In this document: piece by piece, positions 24,081 through 37,329 of the stretch
How positions within the stretch are numbered: position 1 is the first letter of the stretch
Layout: each line of letters opens with the position of its first letter
DNA from: Phorcus lineatus
Lineage: Eukaryota; Mollusca; Gastropoda; Trochida; Trochidae
Length of the DNA: 64,000 nucleotides
Assembly: GCA_921293015.1 (NCBI GenBank)
Contig: OV121092.1
Coordinates: 31,999,764 to 32,063,763 of the forward strand
Reading direction: 5' to 3'
The notes under the pieces: model-generated
Seen by the model: only the letters and a program-made list of their open reading frames with translations
The model's database searches: none
Told to the model about the DNA's origin: nothing
Position numbers and translations under genes: made by a program

Positions 24081-25343
24081 ACGACAGTAGAAAATGTTAT
24101 TTGAAGTTTGTTGTCTCATGTAATGTACTATTGTGACCGTTTGTCATAATTATTTAAGATAGTTGTATGTATGTTTCTAGAACTATTCAACACCATTCTT
24201 GGGGATTTCTTAAGGGTTTTCATTATAATTTGTTTGCCATTATCACTATGATAACTATGATTTGAATGTTTTGTAAACCGCCCAAATGACTTCGCAATTT
24301 GTTATCAATATCGTATTTATTTTGATGTTTATTTAATAATCATTTCAATGTCAATATACGGGAAAAGTGATGAGAAAGTTCCTTGTTATTTGTTAAAGGC
24401 TTTGAAACTAGGCAGATGATTAGTGTAGGAAAAAGGTCCATTATGATTTATGATCATGAATTATGAGAATACATCTAGTTTCTTTAAACTTCTGGGCTCT
24501 CATGCATCAACGTGCCCCTTCTGTGTGTCAATGTCTAAATGTTAAATAAATCGTTGTTGAAGACAATAGCATCATAAATTGTAATTTACAATCTCTTAAA
24601 CTCGGACTTTCTAAAACACAAACATTAACTTAAAAACTTAACCCTAGGTTCAACAAACCCATTTATGGCTTTAAATCTAAACAATCTGAGAACTGCAGAT
24701 GCATGTACATATGTTTATTGTAATTTTGTTATAAAATGATAATATTTTTCGGCTTAACATTGATGACGCATCATTTCCATCTTCGTTATACATTCAAATT
24801 GAGTTCCCTTTAAAGTAACTAAAGGTTCTCATCAGTCACAGAAATGATAATAGAGAAAAGTATTGTCTTTTTATGACACGTAAAATATTACCCGACTCTA
24901 TTGTCAAGTTCATGTCGCCACTTTCATGCAAGCAAGTTTCGCTAATCTGGATATACATTTCAAAGATGGTGTCACTATTATGTGTTAAACCTATGGATTC
25001 CGTAAAAACAAGCCTGAAACAGTGACTCATTCAAGAAGTCATTTGCCTCAACAAAGACAGATAGATGTAAACTTTACTAAATGAGGAAAAAAATGTCAAT
25101 TTGTTTCTGAAGATATGATATTATGAAAAAATGAAATTTAATTTGAGATTTAAACGTTGATTAAATGAGATATGTGTATCTGAAGATAGTGTGATCATAA
25201 TATAACATGTACTAATGAGCTGTGCTCACCTATGCTCTTGTTTAACATGCAGTAAAGTACAGGTTAAATAGGAAGAATGTTACAGGCCAATGCCATTGAA
25301 ATGACAAATATAAGTAAAACATCGTTTTCTTGATTACAACCTC

Positions 25344-25349
25344 TTTATT
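25344..25349 (-). terminator. Poly(A) signal of gene D'
   Basis: AATAAAGAGG on the minus strand, 265 bases beyond the stop. Confidence 0.55.
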
Positions 25350-25613
25350 GTAACTATACAAGATGGTTTGGAATGCATGCTTAATTACTTGCTTATGTAT
25401 GAATCTTGAAGTTTCATCATCTTAAAATCTTACAAAACATTAAAGAGAGTTATTGAATAAGCAATAAAGATGCATATCTAGGTCTTATATCGAACCCACC
25501 CACGAGGGTCTACAAGGGAGATAGCCTAAGAGCGTTACACTGAAGGTTTCATCTTAAAATGCGTTGGCGGATTATTTCCTGAATGAAGAGAAGATGCTGG
25601 ATGTCAGAGCCAG

Positions 25614-26735
25614 TTACATGCCCATGTCGAACCCATCCATTAGGAAGAACCAGGGAGACAGTCTGAAAGAGTTCTGCTGGACAGGCTGAGGTCTGTTGTA
25701 CATGTTCTGCATGCTGTTCTGCATTATCTGTCTCTGTAGGAAGAGACTGTATGGGGACAGTGGGGCTCCAGCCAGAGACATGGTGTTTGAACCTTGACCT
25801 TAAAACGAAAATATAATAACTGAGTTATGTTGTTAAATTAGTGGAGAATCTTAGGAAAACTTACTCGATTTTAAGGTTTATTTGTCATCATAAATGAAGG
25901 AAGAAATACATCATTAGACATATTTTCAAAATCTGAATCAACCCTGGCATTTTTGACCAGTATTTTGCATATACACAAACCTCCCCTTGCAAAGATTTAC
26001 CATCGCAATGAACAGCCACTTACTTACAGTTGTTTGTATGTCATTGACAAGATAAACAGGAGCAGGACGCTAAAGATATAAGTTTAACAAGGCCTCCTTT
26101 TCAGATTTAGACTGGTTAAAACGAATTGTAAATTGTTTTACAAAACAAGGGGAAATCAATTTGCTTAGCATAGGTTACTACATAACTCGAACGTCCAGCG
26201 TCCTAGATCGTTTCAAAACAATAGTATGTATTTCAAGTGGTATCAAATATCGATTAACTTTATATCAAAACACCAAACCTTTAATAAATACAAACACATA
26301 GTAAATAAAGCACCGGGTTTGAATTAGTTATCAATTAATCCCATTTTAATTTTCGTACCAATCATGGCACTGACATTCTCTCTTGAGTTAGTATATATTT
26401 TTTTAAAAACCAGCATCGATCTATTCTATTACGAATACAAGAAACAAGGGTTTTTAGTCACCGAATAAAATATCTAAAATTCTACAAGGTCCGAATTGAT
26501 TCTATTGGTTCATAATTAATGAAATTTAATCAAAACATATTTTTGGTATTTAATTTATATTCATCACATGGAATGCCATGGAAACATTTTTTACAATTCA
26601 CAAGATCGAATAGATTCTAAAACACTATGGAAAAATATGTAGTAAATGAAACTCACCTGTGTACATGGATTGAATTGTTAAGACTAGAAACGCCAATATC
26701 ACAATTCGGTAAGTTTGGAAAGACAGGAGTGCCAT
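25614..26735 (-). CDS. Secreted Met/Gln-rich peptide, family member D' (two coding exons)
   Basis: Exons 26,735-26,657 and 25,798-25,614 encode 87 residues. The signal exon has its normal acceptor (TTTTGTTGTAG, exon start 26,753), lost in the unit 1 copy, and a GTGAGT donor. The signal peptide reads MALLSFQTYRIVILAF and on, ending IQSMYTG. The mature peptide, QGSNTMSLAGAPLSPYSL to LSPWFFLMDGFDMGM, is identical to that of D: three silent and no replacement differences. The signal exon has three differences, all replacements. The tandem acceptor (AAG then GTCAAG) could yield a form lacking Gln-Gly. This is the cleanest minus-subtype gene in the window. Confidence 0.85.
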
Positions 26736-27071
26736 TTTTTCTTGAGGCTGATTCTACAACAAAACATAAACAACCAGCATTAGTATAAACAGCTATGGAA
26801 ATATTTTTAAAACTTGTATAAAAATTGAAAGATAATTTTAAAAAAAGTTTCCTTTAATGGTGATCCTTTGGAGAAAAAGTACTAAACTGTAGGTTAATAA
26901 TTTTAATTTTATTATGAATTGATACGCCAATTACTCATCTCAGAAACAGGAATTCTTAAAACAATACCGTCGTCAACGCTGTATGCTAGAAGAGGAAGTT
27001 GTTGTTATAAATTGTTGCTACAAATCAATAGTACAGGTAACCCGATCGAATGATATTTTTAGTATACGTAC

Positions 27072-27143
27072 TTTATCGTATCGGGGCTTGCTGTATCCGA
27101 ATCTGTGGAATAATGGGAAAATATTTCTCTCCTCTATTTAAAG
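27072..27143 (-). promoter_or_regulatory. Core promoter and non-coding exon 1 of gene D'
   Basis: CTTTAAATAG at 27,143-27,134 on the minus strand; exon 1 ends at 27,072 with a GTACGT donor. TTGCCATGACATAT lies at 27,301-27,314. Confidence 0.6.
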
Positions 27144-27802
27144 GTGATATACCCTTTGAAGTGAGTATTACCATTAAGGAATGCTTGTTAACATGTATTT
27201 AATTTGGTCCATTTGACATCTGATGGCACGATACACAACCTACAGCAGTGTTTGAGAGACAAAGTTTCATTTGCTTAATGGAGTGGTTGATGAAATGTGA
27301 TTGCCATGACATATAGCTGTTGCTGTCGTTCATATACGCCCATTATGCTGACCATTCTCTCGCCTAAGCCCATCGGTATCTTTAAAAATACTAGAATATA
27401 ATGTTGTCAATGTGAAGCTCTAAATTCAAACCAAAAACCGAATCACTTTCCTGATCAAGTTGTTCAAAATAATCGGTGTTTTCTTTTTTTTTTCATTATA
27501 ACGCAATCTATCAATGTTAAAATGAAGTCATAAGCGGTGTAAATTCTAGATGATAAATGAATGGATCTCTTATACGCTTTATACTTAGTTTCACTGAATA
27601 TACAAAGAAGCCTCATGTCCTTAATTGACAATTATTTAGATAATTTATTCATATGACAATATGCATTCTTTTCTAAGTTGTCAATTTTGATTAAATGAAC
27701 AATGTTTAAAAAATCAGCCTGTGTTTCCTCCAGCGTTTGTGTTCATCAAAGATTGCGGAGCTTACAGCAGTCTGGCGAAAGTTTGTCCACCTTCCTATAC
27801 TT

Positions 27803-28151
27803 AGTTTAGTTTAGACATATTTTATTCATGAAGAAAAGGATGTGAAACAACTTTTCCAACTTAGAATACCTTCTCCTTGGAATGTACATGGATGATTTAC
27901 AATTTTTACAGAGATGACAGAGCATGAACATGAAGACAGATAAGAAATTATTGAACAACAAAGAATACAATTGATGTGTTAAAAGAAACTTTTTGTATGA
28001 CTAAATAATGATTGTACTGACTTAAATACATTTATATTTTGACAAGTTGATTAGTCAGCACTTCCTTCCAACAAAAGTTTAAGGTTAATTGGTATATTTT
28101 CTGCTAATGTACATATGAGCTCTACTGAACGTTAAGATTTATATTTGTTGT
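27803..28151 (-). mobile_element. Truncated LINE/SINE-type insertion with target-site duplication
   Basis: These 349 bases are absent from unit 1 and flanked by an 8-base duplication, CTATACTT (27,795-27,802 and 28,152-28,159); unit 1 has a single CTATACTT here. On the minus strand the element ends GAATAAAATATGTCTAAACT plus short A-rich repeats, like a non-LTR retroelement 3' tail. No coding part is retained. It inserted after the duplication. Confidence 0.7.
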
Positions 28152-29141
28152 CTATACTTTCACTGCGTTTCAGAGTCTATTTTAAATAGATATATCTTTG
28201 TGGACAGCATTCTTTCTTTAAATAAGTTTTATATATGCATAAAGACTTTGTGTATCTGTAATGTGTTTTCTAGAATTTCTTTCAAACAAGACGTTTCTAT
28301 AGAAGTGACAGAAGCAGCGGTAAAATATTAGAATTGTCACGCTATATTCATACATGTATATGTGTGAGGATGATTTTTTATATTTAATGATACTCTTATC
28401 CATTCTAACAATACACGTATATACATATTTATATATAGCTTATCACATTTGAAATGTTGACACTGTATACCCATTGTTACCAATATTACCCATCTTACCC
28501 GTTCTGAAAATCCTGTGCAACGGTATTAGTCTGGTATTTCAAATTTGAGCTGGATCTACTTTAGAATTAGCGTAAAACAATATCAGTTGTCATGTGTTTT
28601 TGTATCCTAGTTTTTACAGAGTTTCACAAAATGTAAACAAATTATAAGTTATAGTTTAAGAATCATGAAGTAAGAAGTTTGTAATGATGATGATAATGAT
28701 AGCTTTCTTGTACCGCGCATATATCCATGACTGTGCATGCCAAAAGCGCACAAATCGTAATATTACCCTGATGCAGCCCATTGAGCTATAAAAGACCATC
28801 ATGGAAAAGATGTTTACCCTAAGGCAAATTAGCGGGTTATGGATTCTTCAATAATTTTTTAAAATTAATTTAAGTTATTGTCCACTAGTTGTTTACCTGA
28901 CATTTCCATATGTTCATTCAGTGTATTTAAACAATTAGGATTATAAGAATGATATCACTAAAATATCATGAAGCATACTTTCATTGGATTTCAAGTGGAT
29001 CCATTTGAATCAAAACACTAGTACAAACCATCAATTTTAAATGAAAGATTGTGTTAACATCATTTATAGATTATCGTAAAGCTACAATTATGTATTATAA
29101 GCTATTCTATTGCACGACATAGCTGTCTTCGTTTCCTCATT

Positions 29142-29326
29142 AGCTGTACATGTAGTACAAGCTTGTAGACAATGTTTAACAGATTGCCTTAAGCGATGTT
29201 TCAAGTAACATTAACATTTATGACAGGTACTACACGTTCAAATGTATCCATGGTCCCCTATAAAGATAGTCGTTCTAACTTTGTAATCATTGTCAAGTAA
29301 ACTCTCCCGAACATCAACACAATCCG
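29142..29326 (+). promoter_or_regulatory. Promoter and non-coding exon 1 of gene F'
   Basis: TATAAAG at 29,259-29,265; exon 1 ends at 29,326 before GTAAGG. The conserved AGCTGTACATGTAGTACAAG is at 29,142-29,161. Confidence 0.65.
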
Positions 29327-29761
29327 GTAAGGAAAGGATGCATTTCCCTTTCTTAAATTTTCTTAGAATATTGTGTTTTAATCATTTCTTTCATTCCTCT
29401 ATCAAATGGTATCTTGAACGTTAATGAAAAATATTCCCTCCAATTAAAGACACTGATTTACTTAATTAGCATGTACATGTAGAAAATGCTAAATTGATGT
29501 AAACGATGAAGTTTACTCTTAACCATGATTCCACAAAATGAATCAAATATGTTCCTTGCCTTTAGAAAAATACTCATGTTCTACACCCAGCTACAGTTAT
29601 GGTTCCAGCAATCGTTTCACCTCTAAAGGGTCAAATAGGCATCAACAACATTCACAACTCATGTGGGTAGTTATTTGTTTAGCTTACACGATTTTTAAGA
29701 ATCCTACATATCTATTCAAAATAATTTCGTATTTTTTGTTACAGCTAAAGTCAAGTTAACA

Positions 29762-30534
29762 ATGTCAGCTATTTCTTTCAAACTACAAATGGTCCTGATG
29801 ATGTTTCTCTTTGCGGCAGTGTTAGTACAATCTATGTACACAGGTGAGAATTATCCCTTCTATATATTTCTTTTTAAACTTTGAACAGCTAAAAAGCAAT
29901 GTTTTTTTACAGGTTTTTCTAGTTGTTAAAAAATGTAAAGTAGATAGCTGTACTTAGAACCATTTCGACAATGCTGACTATGGAGAACTCTGTTTGATAG
30001 AAAATCCGAAAAGTTTAAGCAAAATGACTGGTATATCCTCTCCTGCAAGATCTGTGAATGGTCTGTTGGTGAAGTTTATTCTCTTGTAATTTACATAGTT
30101 CAAAAATGAAAAACAAAAGTTTCAAAGATCATATTCATAAAGTGCTTTACTATTTAAGTCTCGATAATTAAAAGTGAATGTTTCTACTACATGTTACTAA
30201 CTTATTGTATTATACATGCATGGTAAATAATAGTACGCTGAAATAAAAGTATTCAGAAACTTTTGTTATAGTCAACCATGTTACCTTACGAATTTATACA
30301 AGCAGCATGACCGTATTATGCCCTATAATAATGACTGGCTTTTTCGATACAGGACAGACATTAAACACCAACACAAACAGTCCCTACAGTTCGCCATTGT
30401 TGAGTATGTACTTACGAGGAGACAATAGACAGAATATGCAGCAACGTCCCGTACAGAACTTCAGACAAAGCTCTTTTCGGTTCCCCCCATGGATGTTTCT
30501 TATGGATGGTTTCGGATTCGACATGGGACTGTGA
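29762..30534 (+). CDS. Secreted Met/Gln/Arg-rich peptide, family member F' (two coding exons)
   Basis: Exons 29,762-29,843 and 30,353-30,534 encode 87 residues. The acceptor is TTTGTTACAG (exon start 29,745), the donor GTGAGA and the last acceptor GATACAG. The signal peptide is MSAISFKLQMVLMMFLF and on, ending VQSMYTG. The mature peptide is as in F except Gly to Asp in LRGDNRQ, and ends FPPWMFLMDGFGFDMGL. Compared with F, the signal exon has four differences (three replacements) over 82 bases, the mature exon three (one replacement) over 182. The 3' region carries a large insertion with a hairpin, a tRNA-like stretch and an expanded minisatellite before AATAAA at 31,816. Intact and probably expressed. 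Confidence 0.86.
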
Positions 30535-31030
30535 AAACAGAGACACTTTGTATTATCTCATGTGGTTCAGTCAGAACCATTTGTTTTTGTGTTGTTTTTG
30601 TGTGTATCTCATATGCAAATACTGTTGTGAACGATTAGCACAAATTATGTAGATAAACTTTACTTACCTGTCTGACATCATATTCAATGTTTCTTTAGAA
30701 TATTCGAAGTTCATATGATGTCAATATAATAAAAAGAATAACAATTTAATATTTTGTCAACCTCTCAAAATGTGATCAGTATTTACACTGATCTAATAAT
30801 GATAATAATATATGTCTTTTAACTGGCATTTATCCATGACAGAGCATGCGCTCAGCGCAAAAATTGTACTACTACCCTGAGGGAAAAGTACTTCCATGAT
30901 CTATTTAGTGCTTCGCGACGCATAGATCGTTACTTTCCTTTGTTCAGGGACCAAATTATCCATTTGGATAGACTTCGATGAAGCGTCGTCCCCAGGGACA
31001 ATGCACGGAAAATGCCCAGGTTACTATAAG

Positions 31031-31167
31031 TTATAACATTCTGTCGAGGGTGACATAGGGATATATTATTCCCGCGAAAGGTTTTATGCAACGAGCGGAA
31101 CGCTCGTTGCATAAAACCTTTCAAGGGAATAATATATCCCTATGTTACCCAAGACGGAATTTTATAA
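31031..31167. repeat. Long hairpin (about 67-base arms)
   Basis: Near-perfect inverted repeat: GGTTTTATGCAACGAGCG, then GAA, then CGCTCGTTGCATAAAACC at its centre, extending outward through GGGATATATTATTCCC to TTATAA on both sides. The spacer is three bases. It lies in the part of the F' 3' region absent from unit 1. Probably a foldback MITE. Confidence 0.8.
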
Positions 31168-31423
31168 CGAATTTATCATACCGAATGTCTGAATGGATTA
31201 TTAAAAACTTGCTCTCTATTATTAAAAAGACAAACAGAAATGAACAACACCTATGACCTGATCACGTGACTTTGATTGATCGCGTGGAAGCACGCTTTAC
31301 TCATGTAGCGGGGTATAAGGGATTTACCATCCCTCGGCGGCGGTGTATATGGATATTTGTTAAGGGTCACCTGGACCAATCAGAGATCGGCATTCTTACA
31401 TGAGGTATGATAAAAATGTTTTG

Positions 31424-31490
31424 TGCTTCGACCGGGATTCTAACCCAGGCAATTCGCTTGATAGACCATCACGATAACCACTACACCACT
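31424..31490 (-). other. tRNA-like (pol III A/B box) sequence, not a functional tRNA
   Basis: On the minus strand GTGTAGTGGTTATCGTGAT resembles a D-arm/A box, and CCTGGGTTAGAATCCCGG forms a T-arm stem with a 7-base loop. The acceptor 3' half (TCGAAGC) has no matching 5' half, so a working tRNA is unlikely. It is more likely a tRNA-derived SINE head or tRNA pseudogene. It abuts the minisatellite. Confidence 0.5.
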
Positions 31491-31780
31491 GTGCTCCAAT
31501 ACTACACCCATGTGCTCCAATACTACACCCATGTGCTCCAATACTACACCCATGTGCTCCAATACTACACCCATTTGCTCCAATACTACACCCATGTGCT
31601 CCAATACTACACCCATGTGCTCCAATACTACACCCATGTGCTCCAATACTACACCCATTTGCTCCAATACTACACCCATGTGCTCCAATACTACACCCAT
31701 GTGCTCCAATACTACACTACTGTGCTCCAATACTACACCCCTGTGCTCCAATACTACACCTCTGTTCTCCAACAAAAATA
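31488..31780. repeat. 21-bp minisatellite in the 3' region of gene F' (about 14 copies)
   Basis: Same repeat as at 19,265 but about twice as long, with most units carrying CCCATGTGCTCC in place of CTACTGTGCTCC. This means one variant was amplified after the duplication. Confidence 0.85.
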
Positions 31781-31815
31781 TGTGTATGTGCGAGAATGTT
31801 TATCACCGTGAGGTT

Positions 31816-31821
31816 AATAAA
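31816..31821 (+). terminator. Poly(A) signal of gene F'
   Basis: AATAAA in TTAATAAACTGAGTAAA, now about 1.28 kb from the stop codon because of the insertions. An earlier signal could be used instead; CTGACATCATATTC at 30,670 is not one. Confidence 0.4.
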
Positions 31822-32721
31822 CTGAGTAAATTTTTTATCTGAATGTACCTTGTTATCTGTGATATCCTTCATTTATCAATCAAGAGGAGCTATTTGATCA
31901 TCAATACAGCTGAAACAGGAACATATATATGGCGATTGATCACTTGTCAACGGTCATGCCCACTAATGTATATATTTTCAAATGATGCTTATGATAACCC
32001 AAATTATTAGTTTAGCTAAAACTCGAAAGTCTTGTCGTTTCCAACGTTTTCAACATATAGCTTAGCATTATCGTCACGACGTCACCATAAGCTCCAAAAG
32101 GCCAAAATCGCTAAACTGACTATCGTCAAGTGGGCGCATGTTTTATCAAGATGGATTGCGTTTGTGACAACCATATTAAATAGTGAATATAAAGGTAAAA
32201 ACATCATCGATGATAAGACGCTGATGATATCCCACTGTCTTCTTCGTACATGCTTATCAAAACTGTTTATATAATTTAACGTTCACGAACGTGACTCCTT
32301 CTGACTGATGTATTTGCTTTCTTTCTATAATAAGATACACTTAATATTGCTCTGTGTGACAAGAAACTGAAATACATCGCTTGCACACTTAAAAATAAGA
32401 TACATTATTATGTAAGTATATTTGTCTGGCAAACTGATTGGTCGAGAGGCGGTCACGTGCCAGTCGACAGAAAACCATTTCGATTTCAATCCGAGCCCGA
32501 CCAAAATTGATATTGACTCGAGTTACTAAAAATAGAAACGATGACGTAAAACCATTGTTACATTTCGTTTTCAAATCAAAACATAATAAAATAAATTGTG
32601 AAAGGGGAAATAATGAACACCTTCTAAACAAGTTTCCTTTTCATCAGTGTCACTTAGTGTCACTCATGTTTAAGAGAAGAAAATGGTTACGTACATATAA
32701 ATATATAATTATTCCACCCAC

Positions 32722-33047
<326 letters not shown>

Positions 33048-33669
33048 CAACGTCCTTGGCTCTACGATGGACATTTTATGTTCTGAAATTTACGCTTTGG
33101 AGTAATGAGCAGTCTTTGCATATACTGACGTAAAGCACATGTAGAGGATACGAAAACATGCTAGGCACTTCCCTCTACATGTAAGGTAAATCAGATAAGC
33201 GTGTCCCTATCACTTTTCACATTTAGAACATACCACATATGGCATTTGACGTGTTATTCTTATAACCGGAGTGAAATCTTCCCTAAGTTGTCCTCAGTTT
33301 TATCATTTAAATAGAAATATAAGGCAACGGTTTACGAAGGTTTTTTTTTTATATGACGAACGTCACAAATTGCTTTTGAATGGTAATTAAAAGGACAATT
33401 CTATCGGGGTATTTTTGTGGTAAATTTTTTTAGTGTGTATATGATTAATATCAGAACATGATTATAACCCAGTTGAATAATATTTTGGTTGATTTAGATT
33501 TGACAATTGGATAATTGAGAGTGCACTCTTGGTAAAATAAACTAAGAATGTGAAGTGAAGCCAATCATTGGCACTTCGGGTGTGGAACGCTTTGCTTCAC
33601 AATTACAAGGCATTTCTGATTAGTCTTTTTTAATTTTGGAATTAATTATTTGGTTTCTTTCAATCTAAG

Positions 33670-33932
33670 ATTCCCGCCAGGGGCTCGGCAACTGTGTCTG
33701 CAGTAGAGAACTGATCTACACGCAGTCGGGTTTGGGTGCAAAGCTACACTGAAATTCAACGCAGTACCACCCATGGTTCGCTAGTTCCAGCCGATGCTAG
33801 CGATGCATATCCACAATTGTGTTGCGGGCTTTCTCCCTGCAATAATACTAGCAGCCGCGATATACGTGAAATAATCTTGAAAGCGGCGTTAAACACCAAC
33901 TCACCTCATCTCACCTCAATCGAGGATACATA
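33670..33932 (+). mobile_element. SINE-like element with GCGGCGTTAAAC tail
   Basis: GC-richer than its surroundings (CCGCCAGGGGCTCGGCAAC) and ending AGCGGCGTTAAACACCAACT followed by CACCTCATCTCACCTC repeats. That tail pattern is familiar from dispersed short retroelements of molluscs (recall, not a search). No coding content; the 65-codon frame is not a gene. Confidence 0.5.
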
Positions 33933-33939
33933 AAATATT

Positions 33940-35000
33940 TCCTTGAAGGTATTTATTTCGCACTGCATATCAAATGATAAAAAGAATATTAAACAAGCGG
34001 CACGCGCTTTGTCACCCATGCAAAAACTTACCATTTTTGTACTTTAATGAACAAGTGCTGAATTTTGCTGAAAATTGTCATAGTTGCACGTCAATATGTT
34101 CAGGTAAGTGACAGTAGAAAATCACATGCCTTGAATTTTGATCGATAACTTGATTCGCTTCAAGAATCTGTACAAACTCCCAGTCCCCGAATGAGTCAAT
34201 CAAATTGGTAGATGTGGTAGTTTAAATGTAAACAGGATAATACAAATCGTTTGTTGCTGTTAGGTTTTCCTGACAGTGCATTTTTCTAACTTAAGGATGG
34301 TTAACTGAAATCATGATCATTCAAGAGTACTAGGTCTAACGCAACTGTCCTTTATTATCTCTTTTCGCACAGTTATACATGTACAGTCGTCATGCATAAA
34401 ATGTTACTTTTGTTAATAACATAACTTGATAAGAAATGTTATCTAAAAGCTGATTGTGTAATTATATGCAGTCAATTTCGAGATGAACCTCAAGTGTTTG
34501 AAAATAAAAGACGTGTTGCACTGTCGTAACGATTAAATTTAGATTTAAACCATTTTTAGATAATTTGAATTTTTGACCATTAATTGCCATGTCTCATTGG
34601 TATATTACGCGGTGATTTTATATTTGTAAACATATGAAACTAGTTCCTTATTTGTATGAAATGTCATAGTAGACTCTACTGAACTGGTTTAACGAGGTAC
34701 AAATATATTACACAGTTATTGAGAACTACAATCATGGGTTTGCCTACATAATTCAAACTTCCCTGTTCTTGTTTACTGCCCTCGTCTTACAGGAAATGAA
34801 TATCACTCACGTATAATATTTATACAAACAGATTAAGATTAAAGTAGACGAGGTTTAAAATGCAATTTTCATTGTTTATATATATATATACCTTTAAACT
34901 TATCATATAGCAAAACAACATTTGTGAACCTCTTATATTAACAGTGTTGAAAAGAATTATTGTATGTATACATTTAAGATAAAATTGTCCACATAATGAA
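33940..35000. other. No supported gene
   Basis: AT-rich sequence downstream of the duplication. Nothing recognised. Confidence 0.5.
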
Positions 35001-35974
35001 TGGACATGTGAAATGAAAAACGGAAGTATCAAGTACTTGTTTGTATACGCCAAGAATAGATGCAAAAGCGTTCCATTTTTCTGACAAGCCATTTTTTACG
35101 TGACCTCGACATTGGCGGGCATGTATAATTCTACGTAATGTATTATAAATCTTCAAGTTTCACTTTGTATAGAGACTGTTTGACAAGACTAAGTAAATTG
35201 AAATTTTGAGAAAAAAGTAACAAAGCACAATTATCGTGCTACAAATATATTATCATTTAAAAGTTCATTAACTATACATCAACATTCTCATATGTAAGCC
35301 TTTTTACAAACATTTCGAAATACCTGTAAAATTGAACATAATAAAATATTTAGTAATAACCTAGAAAGTGCATTTTTAGATAGGCAGTTATTGAACCAAA
35401 GTTGAACATTTATTTAAGTATGCAAATCTTTTGGATTTTGTTATACAAAAATAAACCTCTTAGGATATTTAATCATATATTTGTGAACTCTTTAACGTTT
35501 CTGTATATTTGTTGTTTTCAAATAAATGGGATTATAATGACGAGAATGACATGCATGTACACCCGGTGTTTAGAACGCCTAACGTTAACAGACATGTATT
35601 TTTTTCAAAATGGTTGAAATCGTATAGGTTTTTTACATTTCTTCGATTTTGCTCTGCCCTTCCATTATATATCTAAAGAAATATTTTACATAATCATTTA
35701 TTTTACTTAAGTGTGTTAGTTTTTCAGATGCTCGTTAAAAACTTAACATAGTTTTGACAGACAGAAAATGTATATGCATACATACATACATATGCAAACC
35801 AATTTGTATATTCGTACTATTTTTAACAGGCATCACAATGTACCAATGGAGCCATTGAAAACAAAATTGTACATAGTGTTACCATGAATTTTATGATTCT
35901 TGATTTAGTTACCAATTACGGTCTTCAGTATTCCAAATCAAATATAACTACGTTCCCAATCAAAGTTAAAACAT

Positions 35975-35980
35975 TTTATT
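35975..35980 (-). terminator. Poly(A) signal of gene G
   Basis: AATAAA on the minus strand, 200 bases after the stop; gene H has the equivalent at 46,003-46,008. Confidence 0.5.
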
Positions 35981-36178
35981 CCTTAAACACGTATGTTTAA
36001 AACAATGTACAAACACGAGAAGTAGCTCTGTAACATTATGATTTCATTTCATCTGTTCTTGTGGTCTTTTCCTTTTCAAAATGATTCCTCTTGAATCTTC
36101 TCACAACTACACATACGTTCACGTATCTTTAATTCAATTAAAAACAGTGTACAGTGTTCGACTTTGTATAGTCTTTGT

Positions 36179-37053
36179 CTAGATTCCCATGTCCATGAAG
36201 AGCATCCAAGGAGGGAACCGAAAGGAATTCTGCTGAGGACGTTGACGTGAAGGATTGTACATATTCGGCATTTTGTTTGTCATCATTCGGTTCCTCATGA
36301 ACATGCTGTATGGAGACTCAAACTGGCGGTAAGGAGAGGCTTGTCCTGTGGTTGAAAGAAACGATATGGTCTATCAGTCTATTGCAATATCAAACTTTTG
36401 GTAATAGTGTTTTTATTTTTTTGTTTAGAATTTCCGTTTCCTGCTTTACCTCAACTTCGTGTTTCTACACCAACTTAAAATAATTTGTTTAAATGATTCT
36501 TAAATTCATTGCACAAGGTTTTGATTGAATGATTTATAGTCCTGGCTGTGACAACGAAATACAGCGTTTTGTTTTAAACTCAACTATAGAAAGAAAACTG
36601 CCTTCATAACCTTGCTTTCTGTGCAACGTTTCCTCAAATTGCAACTTGACAACTTCCTGCTAAGGACGACAACGTTACAGACAACAGTAAGCATGTATTG
36701 CCTTTCATTCTTGTCTTTCTAAAATGCTGAAGATGGTTTGAAAGCTTCAGTACATTTAAACATTTTAATTTAAGTCTAACAATGTTATGATATTCATGTC
36801 TATCATTCCGTATCATTTAATAATTTAAAAAAATGTTTTAAACATTTTTGTTTATATCAATACATTATTCTTGCGTAAATAAGTCAATGTCTGATACTTT
36901 ATAAATATGCTTTTTCATTAATTGATAGACACAAATGTACTGTTTGTATCAGGTTGAAGTATACTGACCAATACGCATGCTCTGGGCAGCCATTATGAGT
37001 AAGGTCATCATGAAGATAGCCTTGTTCATCCTTGTATATGTACAGCACGACAT
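36179..37053 (-). CDS. Secreted Met/Arg-rich peptide, family member G (two coding exons)
   Basis: Exons 37,053-36,969 and 36,345-36,179 encode 83 residues. The signal exon begins after TTTTTCAG (exon start 37,072) and reads MSCCTYTRMNKAIFMMTL and on, ending AQSMRIG. The donor is GTCAGT and the last acceptor CAACCACAG. The mature peptide starts QASPYRQFESPYSMFMRN, continues RMMTNKMPNMYNPSRQRP, and ends FPPWMLFMDMGI. Relative to gene H it has lost 12 bases in frame, removing four residues of the otherwise conserved MDGFGMDMG tail. Together with H it forms a diverged subtype with QSM(R/H)IG rather than QSMYTG. The open frame is intact and the promoter is good, so it may be expressed with a shortened tail. 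Confidence 0.8.
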
Positions 37054-37329
37054 GTTTTTCTATCAGTGAAGTCTGAAAAAATGACAAATACTTTAAAATG
37101 AATTTTAAAAATCATAAATCTTAATAATTACAAAAGGTTCGGGGTAACTTTATATTATAGTGATGAGGCTTCAACATCATCAAAATGCAAAACACACAAT
37201 CTTAAATGAATTATACAGAAAAAAGGGTTTATTTTCAAAATTAGGAGAACATAAAAAATTTACGTGAGATATAAGTATCAGAAGCAAAGTCAACATTTAA
37301 CTCAATTTCTTAGTCAACGTCCAACTTAC

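Noticed and set aside
31424-31490. Functional tRNA gene
   Set aside because: The acceptor stem halves do not pair and no clear anticodon arm could be drawn. Kept only as tRNA-like.
31407-31842. 110-134-residue frames with 7-residue repeats (CSNTTPM, LQYYTHV)
   Set aside because: These come from the 21-bp minisatellite, which is open in three frames because its period is a multiple of three.
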